From an uncultured Spartobacteria bacterium (GTDB taxonomy: Bacteria; Verrucomicrobiota; Verrucomicrobiia; Chthoniobacterales; Terrimicrobiaceae), in NCBI GenBank assembly GCA_937960895.1, contig CALCJD010000092.1, forward strand, positions 1-27,293: a DNA stretch of 27,293 bases, in the 5' to 3' direction. The position numbers were made by a program, and so were the translations under genes. The notes under the pieces were generated by a model. The model was given only the letters and a program-made list of their open reading frames with translations. It was not told the DNA's origin and ran no database searches. Position 1 is the stretch's first letter. Each line of letters opens with the position of its first letter. This document shows, piece after piece, positions 14,672 to 22,208 of the stretch.

Positions 14672-16240
14672 TCACGCCGGCGGATTCTGGCCTCCTTCGG
14701 AATTGCGGTAGGAGGCGACCACCCACTCGCTGAGTACGCCGTCGGGGTCGTCCACGGCCCGCACCGGCAGGGCAAATTCCGTCCGGCCGCTGTTGCGTTT
14801 GATGAGGGCGAGTCCGAACTGGTAGTCCTTGAAGGCCCGCTCGCAAAATTCCCGCACGCCGAGATTCTGTTCCTGCGCCCGGGCCAGGATGCGGTCAACG
14901 GCCTCGGGTTCGAAGGAAATGGAGACGCCGTGCTCGGAGGAAAACCGCGTGGCAAACTCGGCCACAATGGCACGCTGGGCCTGCTCGCGTTCGGCATGAC
15001 CGGCCCGGAGCAGTTCGGAGAGGGTATCGGAGGGCCGGGAAATGAGCCCCGTGGTCACGGTGAAGGAACGCAGGCCCGAACCGGGCAGCTCGAACTTGAA
15101 GTCCCGGAAAATGCGTTCGCAGGCGGTGAGGAGTCCGCGGGCGCCGGTCCCCTCGCGGGCGGCCAGCCGGGCGATTTCGCGCAGAGCGTCGTCCTCGAAA
15201 TACACCTCGACGCCGTAGGCGCGGAAGGCCCGCTCGTACTGGCGGATGATGCTGCCCTCGGACCGCTTGAGGATTTCGAAAAGGTCCTCCTCCCTGAGCG
15301 GATCGCACACCACGCGCACCGGAAGGCGGCCGATGAACTCGGGCTCCATGCCGTAGTCGACAAAGTCCCGTGTCTCCGCCTTCCGCAGCAGGGCGGATCC
15401 CTCCAGCACCTCGGACGGCGCGGCACCGAAGCCGATCTGGGATTTTTTCAGGCGGCGGGAAACGCGGTCGCCCAGCTTGTCGAAGGCGCCGGAGACAATG
15501 AAGAGGATGTGCCGGGTGTTGAGCGACTCGCGGGAGACCTTGCCCTTGCGCTGGAACTCCATGGCCGCCTGCAACTGGGCCTGGAGGTCGTTGGCGCTGC
15601 GCAGCGGAACCTCGGTTTCCTCCATGAGCTTGAGCAGGGCGGTCTGCACGCCGCGCCCGCTCACATCGCGTCCGATCAACTCGCCGGAGCTGGCGATCTT
15701 GTCGATTTCGTCGATGTAGATGATGCCGTATTGGGCGAGATTCAGGTCGCCGTCGGCCTTGTGGACGAGTTCGCGCACAAGATCCTCGACGTCGCCGCCC
15801 ACGTAGCCCGTCTCGCTGAACTTGGTGGCGTCGGCCTTCACGAACGGCACGCCGATGAGATCGGCGATGTGTTTGACGAGGTAGGTCTTGCCGACGCCGG
15901 TGGGGCCGACGATCACCACGTTCTGTTTGGCGTACTCGATGCGGGCGGCTTCCTCCTCCGGCAGCGAGGCCGCGTATTGCGCGTGGTGGTAGTGGTCGCA
16001 GACGGCAATGGCGAGGGCCTTCTTGGCCTCGTCCTGCCGGATGACAAAGCGGTCGAGGTGCTGTTTGATTTCCTTCGGCGTAAACCGGAAGTCAAAGACC
16101 GGGGACGTCTTTTCCGGGCGCCCCTCCGCATTATCCGAGCCGGCGGGGGCCGAGGCCGCCGGATGCGAAAAGCTCGACCGCAGGAAATCCTGCAGCCGCT
16201 GCTGCAACTGCTCGGGAGTGGGCAGAATGGGCTCGCTCAT
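14672..16240 (-). CDS. ClpX-like AAA+ ATPase lacking the zinc-binding domain, with duplicated small domain
   Basis: The product is 522 aa. Walker A is GPTGVGKT (112-119) and Walker B IIYIDEID (173-180). The pore-loop region YVGGDVEDLV (146-155), the sensor-1 area LFIVSGAFDKL (246-256) and sensor 2 GARGL (366-370) match ClpX closely. IGF at 269-271 (SQIGFGAAP) is the tripeptide ClpX uses to dock on ClpP, so it may feed a ClpP-type protease. The N-terminal C4 zinc domain of true ClpX is missing; residues 1-50 are a Ser/Pro/Ala linker. The C-terminus is about 110 residues longer than expected, and residues 437-479 (VSISFEPEA...CERAFKDYQFGLAL) repeat 343-386 (VEVYFEDDA...CERIFRDFKFELP). It follows the kinase gene by 46 bp. 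It is probably a paralogue with its own substrates, not housekeeping ClpX. Confidence 0.9.
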   Translation of the reverse strand: MSEPILPTPEQLQQRLQDFLRSSFSHPAASAPAGSDNAEGRPEKTSPVFDFRFTPKEIKQHLDRFVIRQDEAKKALAIAVCDHYHHAQYAASLPEEEAARIEYAKQNVVIVGPTGVGKTYLVKHIADLIGVPFVKADATKFSETGYVGGDVEDLVRELVHKADGDLNLAQYGIIYIDEIDKIASSGELIGRDVSGRGVQTALLKLMEETEVPLRSANDLQAQLQAAMEFQRKGKVSRESLNTRHILFIVSGAFDKLGDRVSRRLKKSQIGFGAAPSEVLEGSALLRKAETRDFVDYGMEPEFIGRLPVRVVCDPLREEDLFEILKRSEGSIIRQYERAFRAYGVEVYFEDDALREIARLAAREGTGARGLLTACERIFRDFKFELPGSGLRSFTVTTGLISRPSDTLSELLRAGHAEREQAQRAIVAEFATRFSSEHGVSISFEPEAVDRILARAQEQNLGVREFCERAFKDYQFGLALIKRNSGRTEFALPVRAVDDPDGVLSEWVVASYRNSEGGQNPPA

Positions 16241-16286
16241 GAAAAAACCATATCCCCCATGACGGGCCGCCCCGCAAGTGACGGAT

Positions 16287-18269
16287 TCATTTTGCGCCGG
16301 CCGCCTTGAGCGTGGCCTCGATCTCGTCGAGCCGTTCGCCCACCCGTCCGCCGACCAGCAGTTTGCCCTTCGTCTCCCGCACCTTGTCGAGAAGCGCCTG
16401 GGCGGCGGCGGCCTCCTTGGCCTTGGGCAGGCTTGTTTCGATGGACTGCAGGAGCATGAGATCCTCCGCGTAGGGTTTCACCATCTCTTTGTAGCGCTCG
16501 ATCCATTTGTAGGGCTCGGCCACCCGGCACCTCATGAAGGCGCGCAGGAGTTGGGTGGCGTCCTTCAGACTTCCAAGCTCCCAATCGTGCATGCCGAAGC
16601 AGAGCAGGCCGAAGGCCTCGAAGTTCTGCGTGGTGTACAGATTGGTCACCGAGCCGGGAATGACCATGTCGGCCTTGGAAAGCTCCTTGGCGGCGTTCAC
16701 GAACAGATTCGCCAGGGGCAGGTCCTCGGGATCGGTGGAGTAGAGACCGGCCTTGTCGATCGCGGAGAAAATCTTTGCCGCCTCCCCGCCGTTTCCGAGC
16801 ATGATGTTGGCCAGGCCCTCGCTCATGAGGACCCAGGACTTCAGGGGTTCCTTGATCCCGGGCGCACCCGCCAGCCGGGAGAACTCCCCGCGGGCCTCCT
16901 CGAACTGGCGGTCCACCATGTACTGCACGGCCTGCAGGAAGGTGGCGCGAAGCTCCGCCTCGCTCGAGACGGCCGAACTGCTCTGCACGGCCTGCAGCAC
17001 CTGCTCGGGGAAGATCCGGTCGCGGAACACGTACACCAGCACGGCGATGCCCACCACCGCGACCAGCAGCAGGAGACTGAGGATGGCGGTGAGGTTCTTG
17101 GTTTCGCGGGTTTCCATCACCACCCGCGCCTTGGGCTGGAGCGGTTTCTGCGCGCGCTCGAGAAGCCTGTTGCGCGCGTAGGTGAGGTGCTCGATCAGTT
17201 CGGCGTAGGAATCGTAGCGCTCGTCCGGATTCTTCGCCAGCATGCGGTTGACGACATAGGCCGTCTCGCTGGAGATGTCGGGTGCAAAGGCCTGCAGGCT
17301 CACCGGCTGGCTCTTGAGCTGCTTGAGGGCGACCATGGAAGCCGTCTCCGCCTCATAGGGCGGACGTCCCGCCAGCGCGTGGAAAAGCGTGCCGCCGAGA
17401 CTGTAGATGTCGCTGCGGAAATCCTCGGGCTGGTTGTCGAGTTTTTCGGGGGCGATGTAATACGGCGTGCCCCAGATCTCGCCCTTCGCCTGCGCGGCCT
17501 CGTCGGCCACGATGGCCAGACCGAAGTCCACGAGCTTCGCCGTATGGGCATCCACAAAGAGAATGTTGCCGGGTTTGATGTCGCGGTGGATCAGGCCTTT
17601 TTCCAATCCGGCCTCGAGCCCCTGGGCCACCTGGATGGCCACCTCGAGCACCTGGGCCTCGCCCACCCGGCGCTGGATGTTCATGAGCTGGTCGAGCGAA
17701 CCCTTTTCCACCAGCTCCATGGCGAGATAAAACTGTCCGTGGTCCTCACCGAACGAAAACACCTTGACCACGTGCGGGTGATTGATCGAGGCGGTCACGC
17801 GGGCCTCCTCCTCGAGTTTGGCCTGCGCCTCGGCATTGGCGCTCATTTCGCGTTTCAGAACCTTGAGCGCCACGTAGCGGTTGAGGTTGCAATCGACGGC
17901 CTTGAACACCACGCCCATGCCGCCCTCGCCGACCACTTCGACCAGGCGGTAGTTTTTGAACTGCTTCCGCGCGCGCAGGCTCTGGCCGCAGCTCGGACAG
18001 TGGATCTTCGCAAACGGCGGCTGCAGCGTGACATCCATCAACGCCCCGCAGGACGGGCAGGCCTCGAGCAACTGGCCGGCCGCTCCGGCCGCTTCGGCGC
18101 GTTCCTCGGAAACCGGAACGGTCTCCATCGGTTCGGGCTCGGGTTCCGGTTCCGGCGGGGGGGGCGGGGTGGTCGTTTCCTCCGTGGCGACCCCGTTTTC
18201 ATCGACGGCCTGCGGGGGGACGTCTTGGGAATCGTTTTCAGGCTGGTCGGAACGGGTCTCGTTTAACAT
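16287..18269 (-). CDS. Zinc-ribbon Hanks-type Ser/Thr protein kinase, membrane-anchored
   Basis: The product is 660 aa. An acidic, Pro/Glu-rich N-terminus (EPEPEPEP near 40-47) precedes a zinc ribbon of two CPSCG knuckles (71-75 and 91-95). The kinase domain (about 107-370) has GEGGMG (114-119), the ATP lysine in VALK136, the catalytic loop HRDIKPGN (228-235), DFG (248-250) and GTPYYIAPEK (267-276), so it should be active. A single transmembrane helix (about 392-415) is followed by a roughly 240-residue outer part that is helical and TPR-like, with no known sensor motif. It probably phosphorylates cytosolic proteins in response to an envelope signal. It is first in the run with the ClpX-like and cyclase-like genes and divergent from the pseudouridine synthase gene, with 69 bp between the starts. 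Confidence 0.94.
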   Translation of the reverse strand: MLNETRSDQPENDSQDVPPQAVDENGVATEETTTPPPPPEPEPEPEPMETVPVSEERAEAAGAAGQLLEACPSCGALMDVTLQPPFAKIHCPSCGQSLRARKQFKNYRLVEVVGEGGMGVVFKAVDCNLNRYVALKVLKREMSANAEAQAKLEEEARVTASINHPHVVKVFSFGEDHGQFYLAMELVEKGSLDQLMNIQRRVGEAQVLEVAIQVAQGLEAGLEKGLIHRDIKPGNILFVDAHTAKLVDFGLAIVADEAAQAKGEIWGTPYYIAPEKLDNQPEDFRSDIYSLGGTLFHALAGRPPYEAETASMVALKQLKSQPVSLQAFAPDISSETAYVVNRMLAKNPDERYDSYAELIEHLTYARNRLLERAQKPLQPKARVVMETRETKNLTAILSLLLLVAVVGIAVLVYVFRDRIFPEQVLQAVQSSSAVSSEAELRATFLQAVQYMVDRQFEEARGEFSRLAGAPGIKEPLKSWVLMSEGLANIMLGNGGEAAKIFSAIDKAGLYSTDPEDLPLANLFVNAAKELSKADMVIPGSVTNLYTTQNFEAFGLLCFGMHDWELGSLKDATQLLRAFMRCRVAEPYKWIERYKEMVKPYAEDLMLLQSIETSLPKAKEAAAAQALLDKVRETKGKLLVGGRVGERLDEIEATLKAAGAK

Positions 18270-18338
18270 TGTTCCACGGGGTCGATCATTTTGGGGACCC
18301 TAACAGTTCCATGATTTCGCCGCAAAGAAATTCCCGCC

Positions 18339-19232
18339 ATGTCCGACGAGCAAACCTTCATCGTAGAAACTGATGCGGCGGGCGTACGGCTGGACCGTTA
18401 CCTGGCCGCCCGACTCCCCGACTTTTCCCGGTCCCAGATCCAGACGGTGATCCGCGAGGGCGGTGTGCGCCACAATGGCGGTCCGGCCCGGGCCTCCGAG
18501 CCCGTGCGGGCCGGCGACACCGTCACGTGGATCGCCCCCGCCCCCAAACCCTGCCTCACCGCGGAAGCCGAGGACATCCCGCTCGACATTATGTACGAGG
18601 ACGAACACCTCATCGTCCTGAACAAGCCCGCCGGCATGGTCGTGCACCCCGGCGCGGGCAATGTGTCCGGCACCCTCGTTTCCGCCCTGCTCCACCACTG
18701 CGGCAGCCTGTCCCTGATCGGCGGGGTGGAGCGGCCGGGCATCGTCCACCGGCTCGACAAGGAAACCAGCGGCTGTCTCGTCGTGGCGAAAAACGACAGG
18801 GCCCACCACTCGCTCGCCGCGCAGTTTGCCAACCGCGAGGTCAAAAAAACCTATCTCGCCGTCACGGCGGGCGTCCCGCGCTATCGCGCCGGCAAGGTGG
18901 ACGCCCCCATCGCCCGCCACCGGGTCCACCGTCAGAAGATGGCCGTCTCGGAGCCCGGGGACGGCCGGGACGCCCTCACGGAATACACCGTCCTGGCCAG
19001 CGCCAACGGCCGGGCCCTGATTGAATGCAAACCGCGCACCGGGCGCACCCATCAGATCCGCGTCCACCTGCGCCACCTCGGGTGCCCCATTCTCGGCGAC
19101 CCGCTCTACGGCAGGCGCGGCACCTTCACCCGGCACATGCTGCACGCCTGGAAGTTGGAATTCCGGCATCCGGTCACCGGAGAAACCCTGCGCTTCGAGG
19201 CGAAACCGCCGCCGGAATTCACGGTCAAATAA
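18339..19232 (+). CDS. rluD: RluA-family 23S rRNA pseudouridine synthase (RluD-like)
   Basis: The product is 297 aa from the ATG at 18339. An N-terminal S4 RNA-binding domain (VRLDRYLAARLPDFSRSQIQ, 16-35) is followed by the RluA catalytic domain with HRLDKETSG (137-145), whose Asp140 is the nucleophile, and by the conserved PRTGRTHQIRVHLRHLGCPI block near residues 230-250. RluD isomerises uridines 1911, 1915 and 1917 in helix 69. The assignment to RluD rather than RluA/RluC follows from the S4 domain and overall length and is not certain. Notably rlmH, 7 kb away, methylates pseudouridine 1915. The gene ends 21 bp before the convergent beta-lactamase-like gene. Confidence 0.92.
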   Translation: MSDEQTFIVETDAAGVRLDRYLAARLPDFSRSQIQTVIREGGVRHNGGPARASEPVRAGDTVTWIAPAPKPCLTAEAEDIPLDIMYEDEHLIVLNKPAGMVVHPGAGNVSGTLVSALLHHCGSLSLIGGVERPGIVHRLDKETSGCLVVAKNDRAHHSLAAQFANREVKKTYLAVTAGVPRYRAGKVDAPIARHRVHRQKMAVSEPGDGRDALTEYTVLASANGRALIECKPRTGRTHQIRVHLRHLGCPILGDPLYGRRGTFTRHMLHAWKLEFRHPVTGETLRFEAKPPPEFTVK

Positions 19233-19253
19233 AACACCGGATTCGCCCGGACC

Positions 19254-20417
19254 TCACTCCGGCCCGCCCGCGCGGCGGGAGGATCCGGCATCCGGGCGGG
19301 CCACCCGCCAGGCCGGCACGGCGTTCCGGATGGTCCACATCAACCGGTCCAGGTCCCGGACCATGCCCTTCGTGCGGGTGTTGGCCACGGCCGCCCAGCA
19401 GAAATCATCGGAGGTCCGCACCAGAATCGCCGTCGTGCCCGGCAGCGATCCGCTGTGCCACCAGTTTCCCGCGGCATTGACGGCCCAGCCGCGCGCATAA
19501 CACGGGGAGCGCGCCCCGGGCGTGGTCATGAGACGGATGGTTTCCGGCCGCAGGAGGTCGCCGGCCGGACGAAAACCGTCCACGCTGTTGGCAAAGGCCA
19601 CCAGGTCCGTCGGCGTGGCCAACCACCCGCCATGGGCGTCCATGCGGCGGATGTTCAGCCGGTAGGGATCGCCGTCGCGGCACTCGTAGGTGACCTCGTC
19701 CGGCGCCCGGCCCGCCCATCCGTTTCGCGCCACCCTCATTCCCGCCGCCCCGGCGGGCATAAGAATGTTTTGCCGGATCCAGGTTTCGTACGGCCGGCCG
19801 GTCACCTTCTCAATCACCCTCCCCAGCACGCAGTAGCCAAAATTCGAATAGGCGTGGCGGGAACCCGGGGCGTGCTCCGGCGGGACTTCGGCGAGGGTGC
19901 GGGCAATCAATTCGCGCGCGTTCAGCCGCGGATGCCGGAACATCGGATCCCGACCGTCATTGCTCCATCCCCCGGCGGTATGGGTCAGCAAGTGGTCCAC
20001 GGTGATGCGGCACAGCGGACCCGCGGGCGGCACCTCGTATTCGTCCTCCAGGATCCCGCCCGGACCAAAAACCCGATCGTCCAGCCGCAGGCGGCCCATT
20101 TCCACCAGCCGCAGGATGCCGGCCGCGGTGACGGGTTTCGAAACGCTGGCAATGCGGAAGAGGTGACGCGGGGTCAGCATTTCCCCGCGGTTCCGGTCCG
20201 CAAAACCGTAGGCTGCCTGAAAAACCAGCCGTCCCCCACGGCTGATGGCCAGGGAAAGACCGGGCACGTCGTATTTTTGCCGGAAAGCCTCGACAAGACG
20301 CCCGATGGTCCTCTTCTCGGCGGGCGTGGGAAGAAAGCGGGGATCGGTTTCCTCCGGGCATCCGGCCGCCATCGCGGTCAGCGAAGAGGCCAGCAGGAGG
20401 ATTTTCCATCCGGACAT
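19254..20417 (-). CDS. Serine hydrolase lipoprotein, class C beta-lactamase/penicillin-binding fold
   Basis: The product is 387 aa. A lipoprotein-type signal ends in MAAGC (Cys20), placing the enzyme on the periplasmic side of a membrane. The fold motifs are present: S91-V-S-K94 in FRIASVSKPVTA (nucleophile and general base), the second motif Y190-S-N192 (HAYSNFGY) and a third motif HSGSLPG near residue 340 in place of KTG. The HxG form is common in esterases and D-Ala-D-Ala peptidases of this family, so the protein is more likely an esterase or muropeptide peptidase than a true beta-lactamase. Eight or more cysteines make periplasmic disulfides possible. It is convergent with rluD and divergent from the TolC-family gene. 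Confidence 0.9.
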   Translation of the reverse strand: MSGWKILLLASSLTAMAAGCPEETDPRFLPTPAEKRTIGRLVEAFRQKYDVPGLSLAISRGGRLVFQAAYGFADRNRGEMLTPRHLFRIASVSKPVTAAGILRLVEMGRLRLDDRVFGPGGILEDEYEVPPAGPLCRITVDHLLTHTAGGWSNDGRDPMFRHPRLNARELIARTLAEVPPEHAPGSRHAYSNFGYCVLGRVIEKVTGRPYETWIRQNILMPAGAAGMRVARNGWAGRAPDEVTYECRDGDPYRLNIRRMDAHGGWLATPTDLVAFANSVDGFRPAGDLLRPETIRLMTTPGARSPCYARGWAVNAAGNWWHSGSLPGTTAILVRTSDDFCWAAVANTRTKGMVRDLDRLMWTIRNAVPAWRVARPDAGSSRRAGGPE

Positions 20418-20532
20418 CCCCCCAGCCTAGACCGGGGGGAATTTTTCGCCAAGCCGCCGGGGTGTCGCCCGAATTTTTGGGATTTTCCATTTTCCATTCC
20501 GCGATTTCGCGCCAAATTCCGGGTTTCCCATC

Positions 20533-22038
20533 GTGAAACCGCGCGCGCTCCTCTTCGTACTCCTTGCCTCCCTGGTCCCCGCCGGGGCCGCCGAGACGCT
20601 CGACCTCACGCTGCAGAAGGCCGTGCAAATGGCCCTGGCCCGGAACTTCCGCATCAAGGTGGAGGAATTCTCCCCCAAGATCGCCAAGGCCCGGCAGAAA
20701 AGCGCCTCGGGCGCCTTCGATCCCATTGTCGAGCTGTCCTACACCTACGACCAGCGTCAGACGGAACTGCGCACGCTCAACACCGACCTCGACGCGCCCA
20801 CCGTCGTACCCGGACAGCCCACCCCGGACCTTTTTGCCCGCCAGGACGGCCATGAAATCGACACCTCGATCACCGGACTCCTCCCCTGGGGCATGACCTA
20901 CGACATCGGGCCCTCCCTCACGATCGACAACAGCAACCAGCGCGACCCGGGCTACACCCGCTACGACAGCTTCTTCGGCGTCTCGTTTGTCCAGCCGCTG
21001 CTGAAAAACTTCGGCACCGACACCAATCTCGCCGACGTCCGGATCGCTCGGGCCAACCTCGCCATTTCCCAGTGGCAGCTCCGCCAGCAGGTCATCGATG
21101 TCGTCACCGAAACCATCATCACCTACGCCGAGCTGTATTTTGCCCTGGAAAACCTCGACGTGGAGCGCCGCTCGCGGGACCTCGCCGCCCAGCTGGTGGC
21201 CGACAACACCAAGCGGGTGGAAATCGGTGTGATGGCGCCGCTGGACATCACCCAGGCCCGCGCCGACCTGGCCGCGCGCGAGGAACGCGTGCTTGTGGCC
21301 GAACGCGCCGTGGCCGACAACGAGAACTTCCTCAAGCAACTCGTCACCGACGAAATCGCCAACCTGCTCGACACGCGCCTGCGCATCGTGGAACCCACGC
21401 TGCCCGACGCCAAAATCGACCGCAAGGCGGACTACGCCCGGGCGTTTGAACTGCGGCCCGACTACCGTCAGGCCCTCCTCGACATCCAAAAGCGCCAGAT
21501 CACCGTCGTCTTCACCCGCAATCAGGCCCTGCCCCGCCTCGATCTGGTCACCAGCCTCGGCATCAACGGCATCGACACCAACCTCGCCGGCAGCTTCACC
21601 CGCGTGACCGGCAACGCCAACCACAACCTCGCGTGGAACGCCGGCGCCATCTTCAGCGTGCCCATTCCCAACCGCACCGGCACGGGCAACCTGGAGGTGT
21701 CCAAATACGAGGCCCTCCGCGCCCTGGTCGATCTCAAGCGGCTCGAACAGGCCATCCTGGTCGAAATCGACAACGCCGCCGGCCAGATCGACACCACCCG
21801 CAAACGCATCGAAGCCGCCCGCGTCGCCCGAGAATTCGCCGCCGAAACCCTCGAAGCCGGCCAGGCCCGCCTCGCCAGCGGCACCACCACCACCTTCGAA
21901 GTCCTCCAGTTCCAGCGCGATCTCGCCAACGCCGAGGCCGCCGAATTCCGCGCCCGAGCCGACCACATCATCGCCCTCGCCCGCTACGCCCGCCTCACCG
22001 GCACCACCCTGGAACGCAACCGGATCATTTTGGAATAA
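20533..22038 (+). CDS. TolC-family outer membrane efflux protein
   Basis: The product is 501 aa starting at a GTG (20533) that opens a signal peptide (MKPRALLFVLLASLVPAGA before AETLDLTLQKAV). The mature protein shows the TolC pattern: LTLQKAVQMALARNFRIK at the start, long amphipathic helices rich in Arg, Ala and Glu (about 160-215 and 240-280), a strand-containing segment, and a second helical half (about 380-490) ending in a TolC-like block (LASGTTTTFEVLQFQRDLANAE). It would form the outer-membrane channel of a tripartite exporter or a type I secretion system. No inner-membrane pump or adaptor is adjacent, so it is an orphan within this window. The 115 bp upstream, shared with the divergent hydrolase gene, must hold its promoter. 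Confidence 0.92.
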   Translation: MKPRALLFVLLASLVPAGAAETLDLTLQKAVQMALARNFRIKVEEFSPKIAKARQKSASGAFDPIVELSYTYDQRQTELRTLNTDLDAPTVVPGQPTPDLFARQDGHEIDTSITGLLPWGMTYDIGPSLTIDNSNQRDPGYTRYDSFFGVSFVQPLLKNFGTDTNLADVRIARANLAISQWQLRQQVIDVVTETIITYAELYFALENLDVERRSRDLAAQLVADNTKRVEIGVMAPLDITQARADLAAREERVLVAERAVADNENFLKQLVTDEIANLLDTRLRIVEPTLPDAKIDRKADYARAFELRPDYRQALLDIQKRQITVVFTRNQALPRLDLVTSLGINGIDTNLAGSFTRVTGNANHNLAWNAGAIFSVPIPNRTGTGNLEVSKYEALRALVDLKRLEQAILVEIDNAAGQIDTTRKRIEAARVAREFAAETLEAGQARLASGTTTTFEVLQFQRDLANAEAAEFRARADHIIALARYARLTGTTLERNRIILE

Positions 22039-22128
22039 TCCGCCCCGCCAATGGCAAAGCGGGAGCGCGGATGGCGGAACGGACATTTCCCCGTTCCCCG
22101 TCGGGAGGACTCTGCGAACAAATGCAAA

Positions 22129-22145
22129 TCTTTCTGCTTGAAAGA
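22129..22145. promoter_or_regulatory. Short inverted repeat upstream of the rhamnulose-phosphate aldolase gene
   Basis: TCTTTC (22129-22134) and GAAAGA (22140-22145) are perfect inverted arms around a 5-nt centre, 64 bp before the start codon. It may be an operator for sugar-dependent control, but short AT-rich palindromes also occur by chance. Confidence 0.25.
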
Positions 22146-22165
22146 AAAATCGGTCTCATCCAGAC

Positions 22166-22189
22166 ATAAACACAGAAAAACACAGATTC
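22166..22189. repeat. Direct repeat of AAACACAG upstream of the aldolase gene
   Basis: Two AAACACAG copies (22168-22175 and 22178-22185) lie 10 bp apart, followed by ATT. The one-helical-turn spacing would suit an activator half-site pair. Similar ACACAGA strings also occur as anonymous intergenic repeats in bacterial genomes. Confidence 0.35.
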
Positions 22190-22208
22190 CCAAGCCGACC
22201 CCTTCCAC

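Noticed and set aside
14672..16240. Calling the AAA+ gene housekeeping clpX
   Set aside because: The N-terminal C4 zinc domain is absent, the C-terminus is duplicated, and neither clpP nor lon is adjacent.
16278..18266. A 662-codon plus-strand frame opposite the kinase gene
   Set aside because: The minus frame has every kinase motif. The plus frame is its complement and resembles no protein family.
19254..20417. Calling the serine hydrolase an antibiotic-resistance beta-lactamase
   Set aside because: The third motif is HSG rather than KTG and the protein is a lipoprotein. The family is mostly esterases and peptidases, so resistance is not supported.
20443..20530. TTTTCCATTTTCCATT and nearby AT-rich runs before the TolC gene as a third copy of the interspersed element
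   Set aside because: It lacks the CACGCTTCAGCGTG hairpin and the GCCGGCGC block. Only the low-complexity CC/TT pattern is shared.
19957..22086. A 709-codon minus-strand frame across the TolC-family gene
   Set aside because: It overlaps both TolC and the hydrolase gene, is Gly/Val/Asp-rich and motif-free. The TolC frame is family-consistent.
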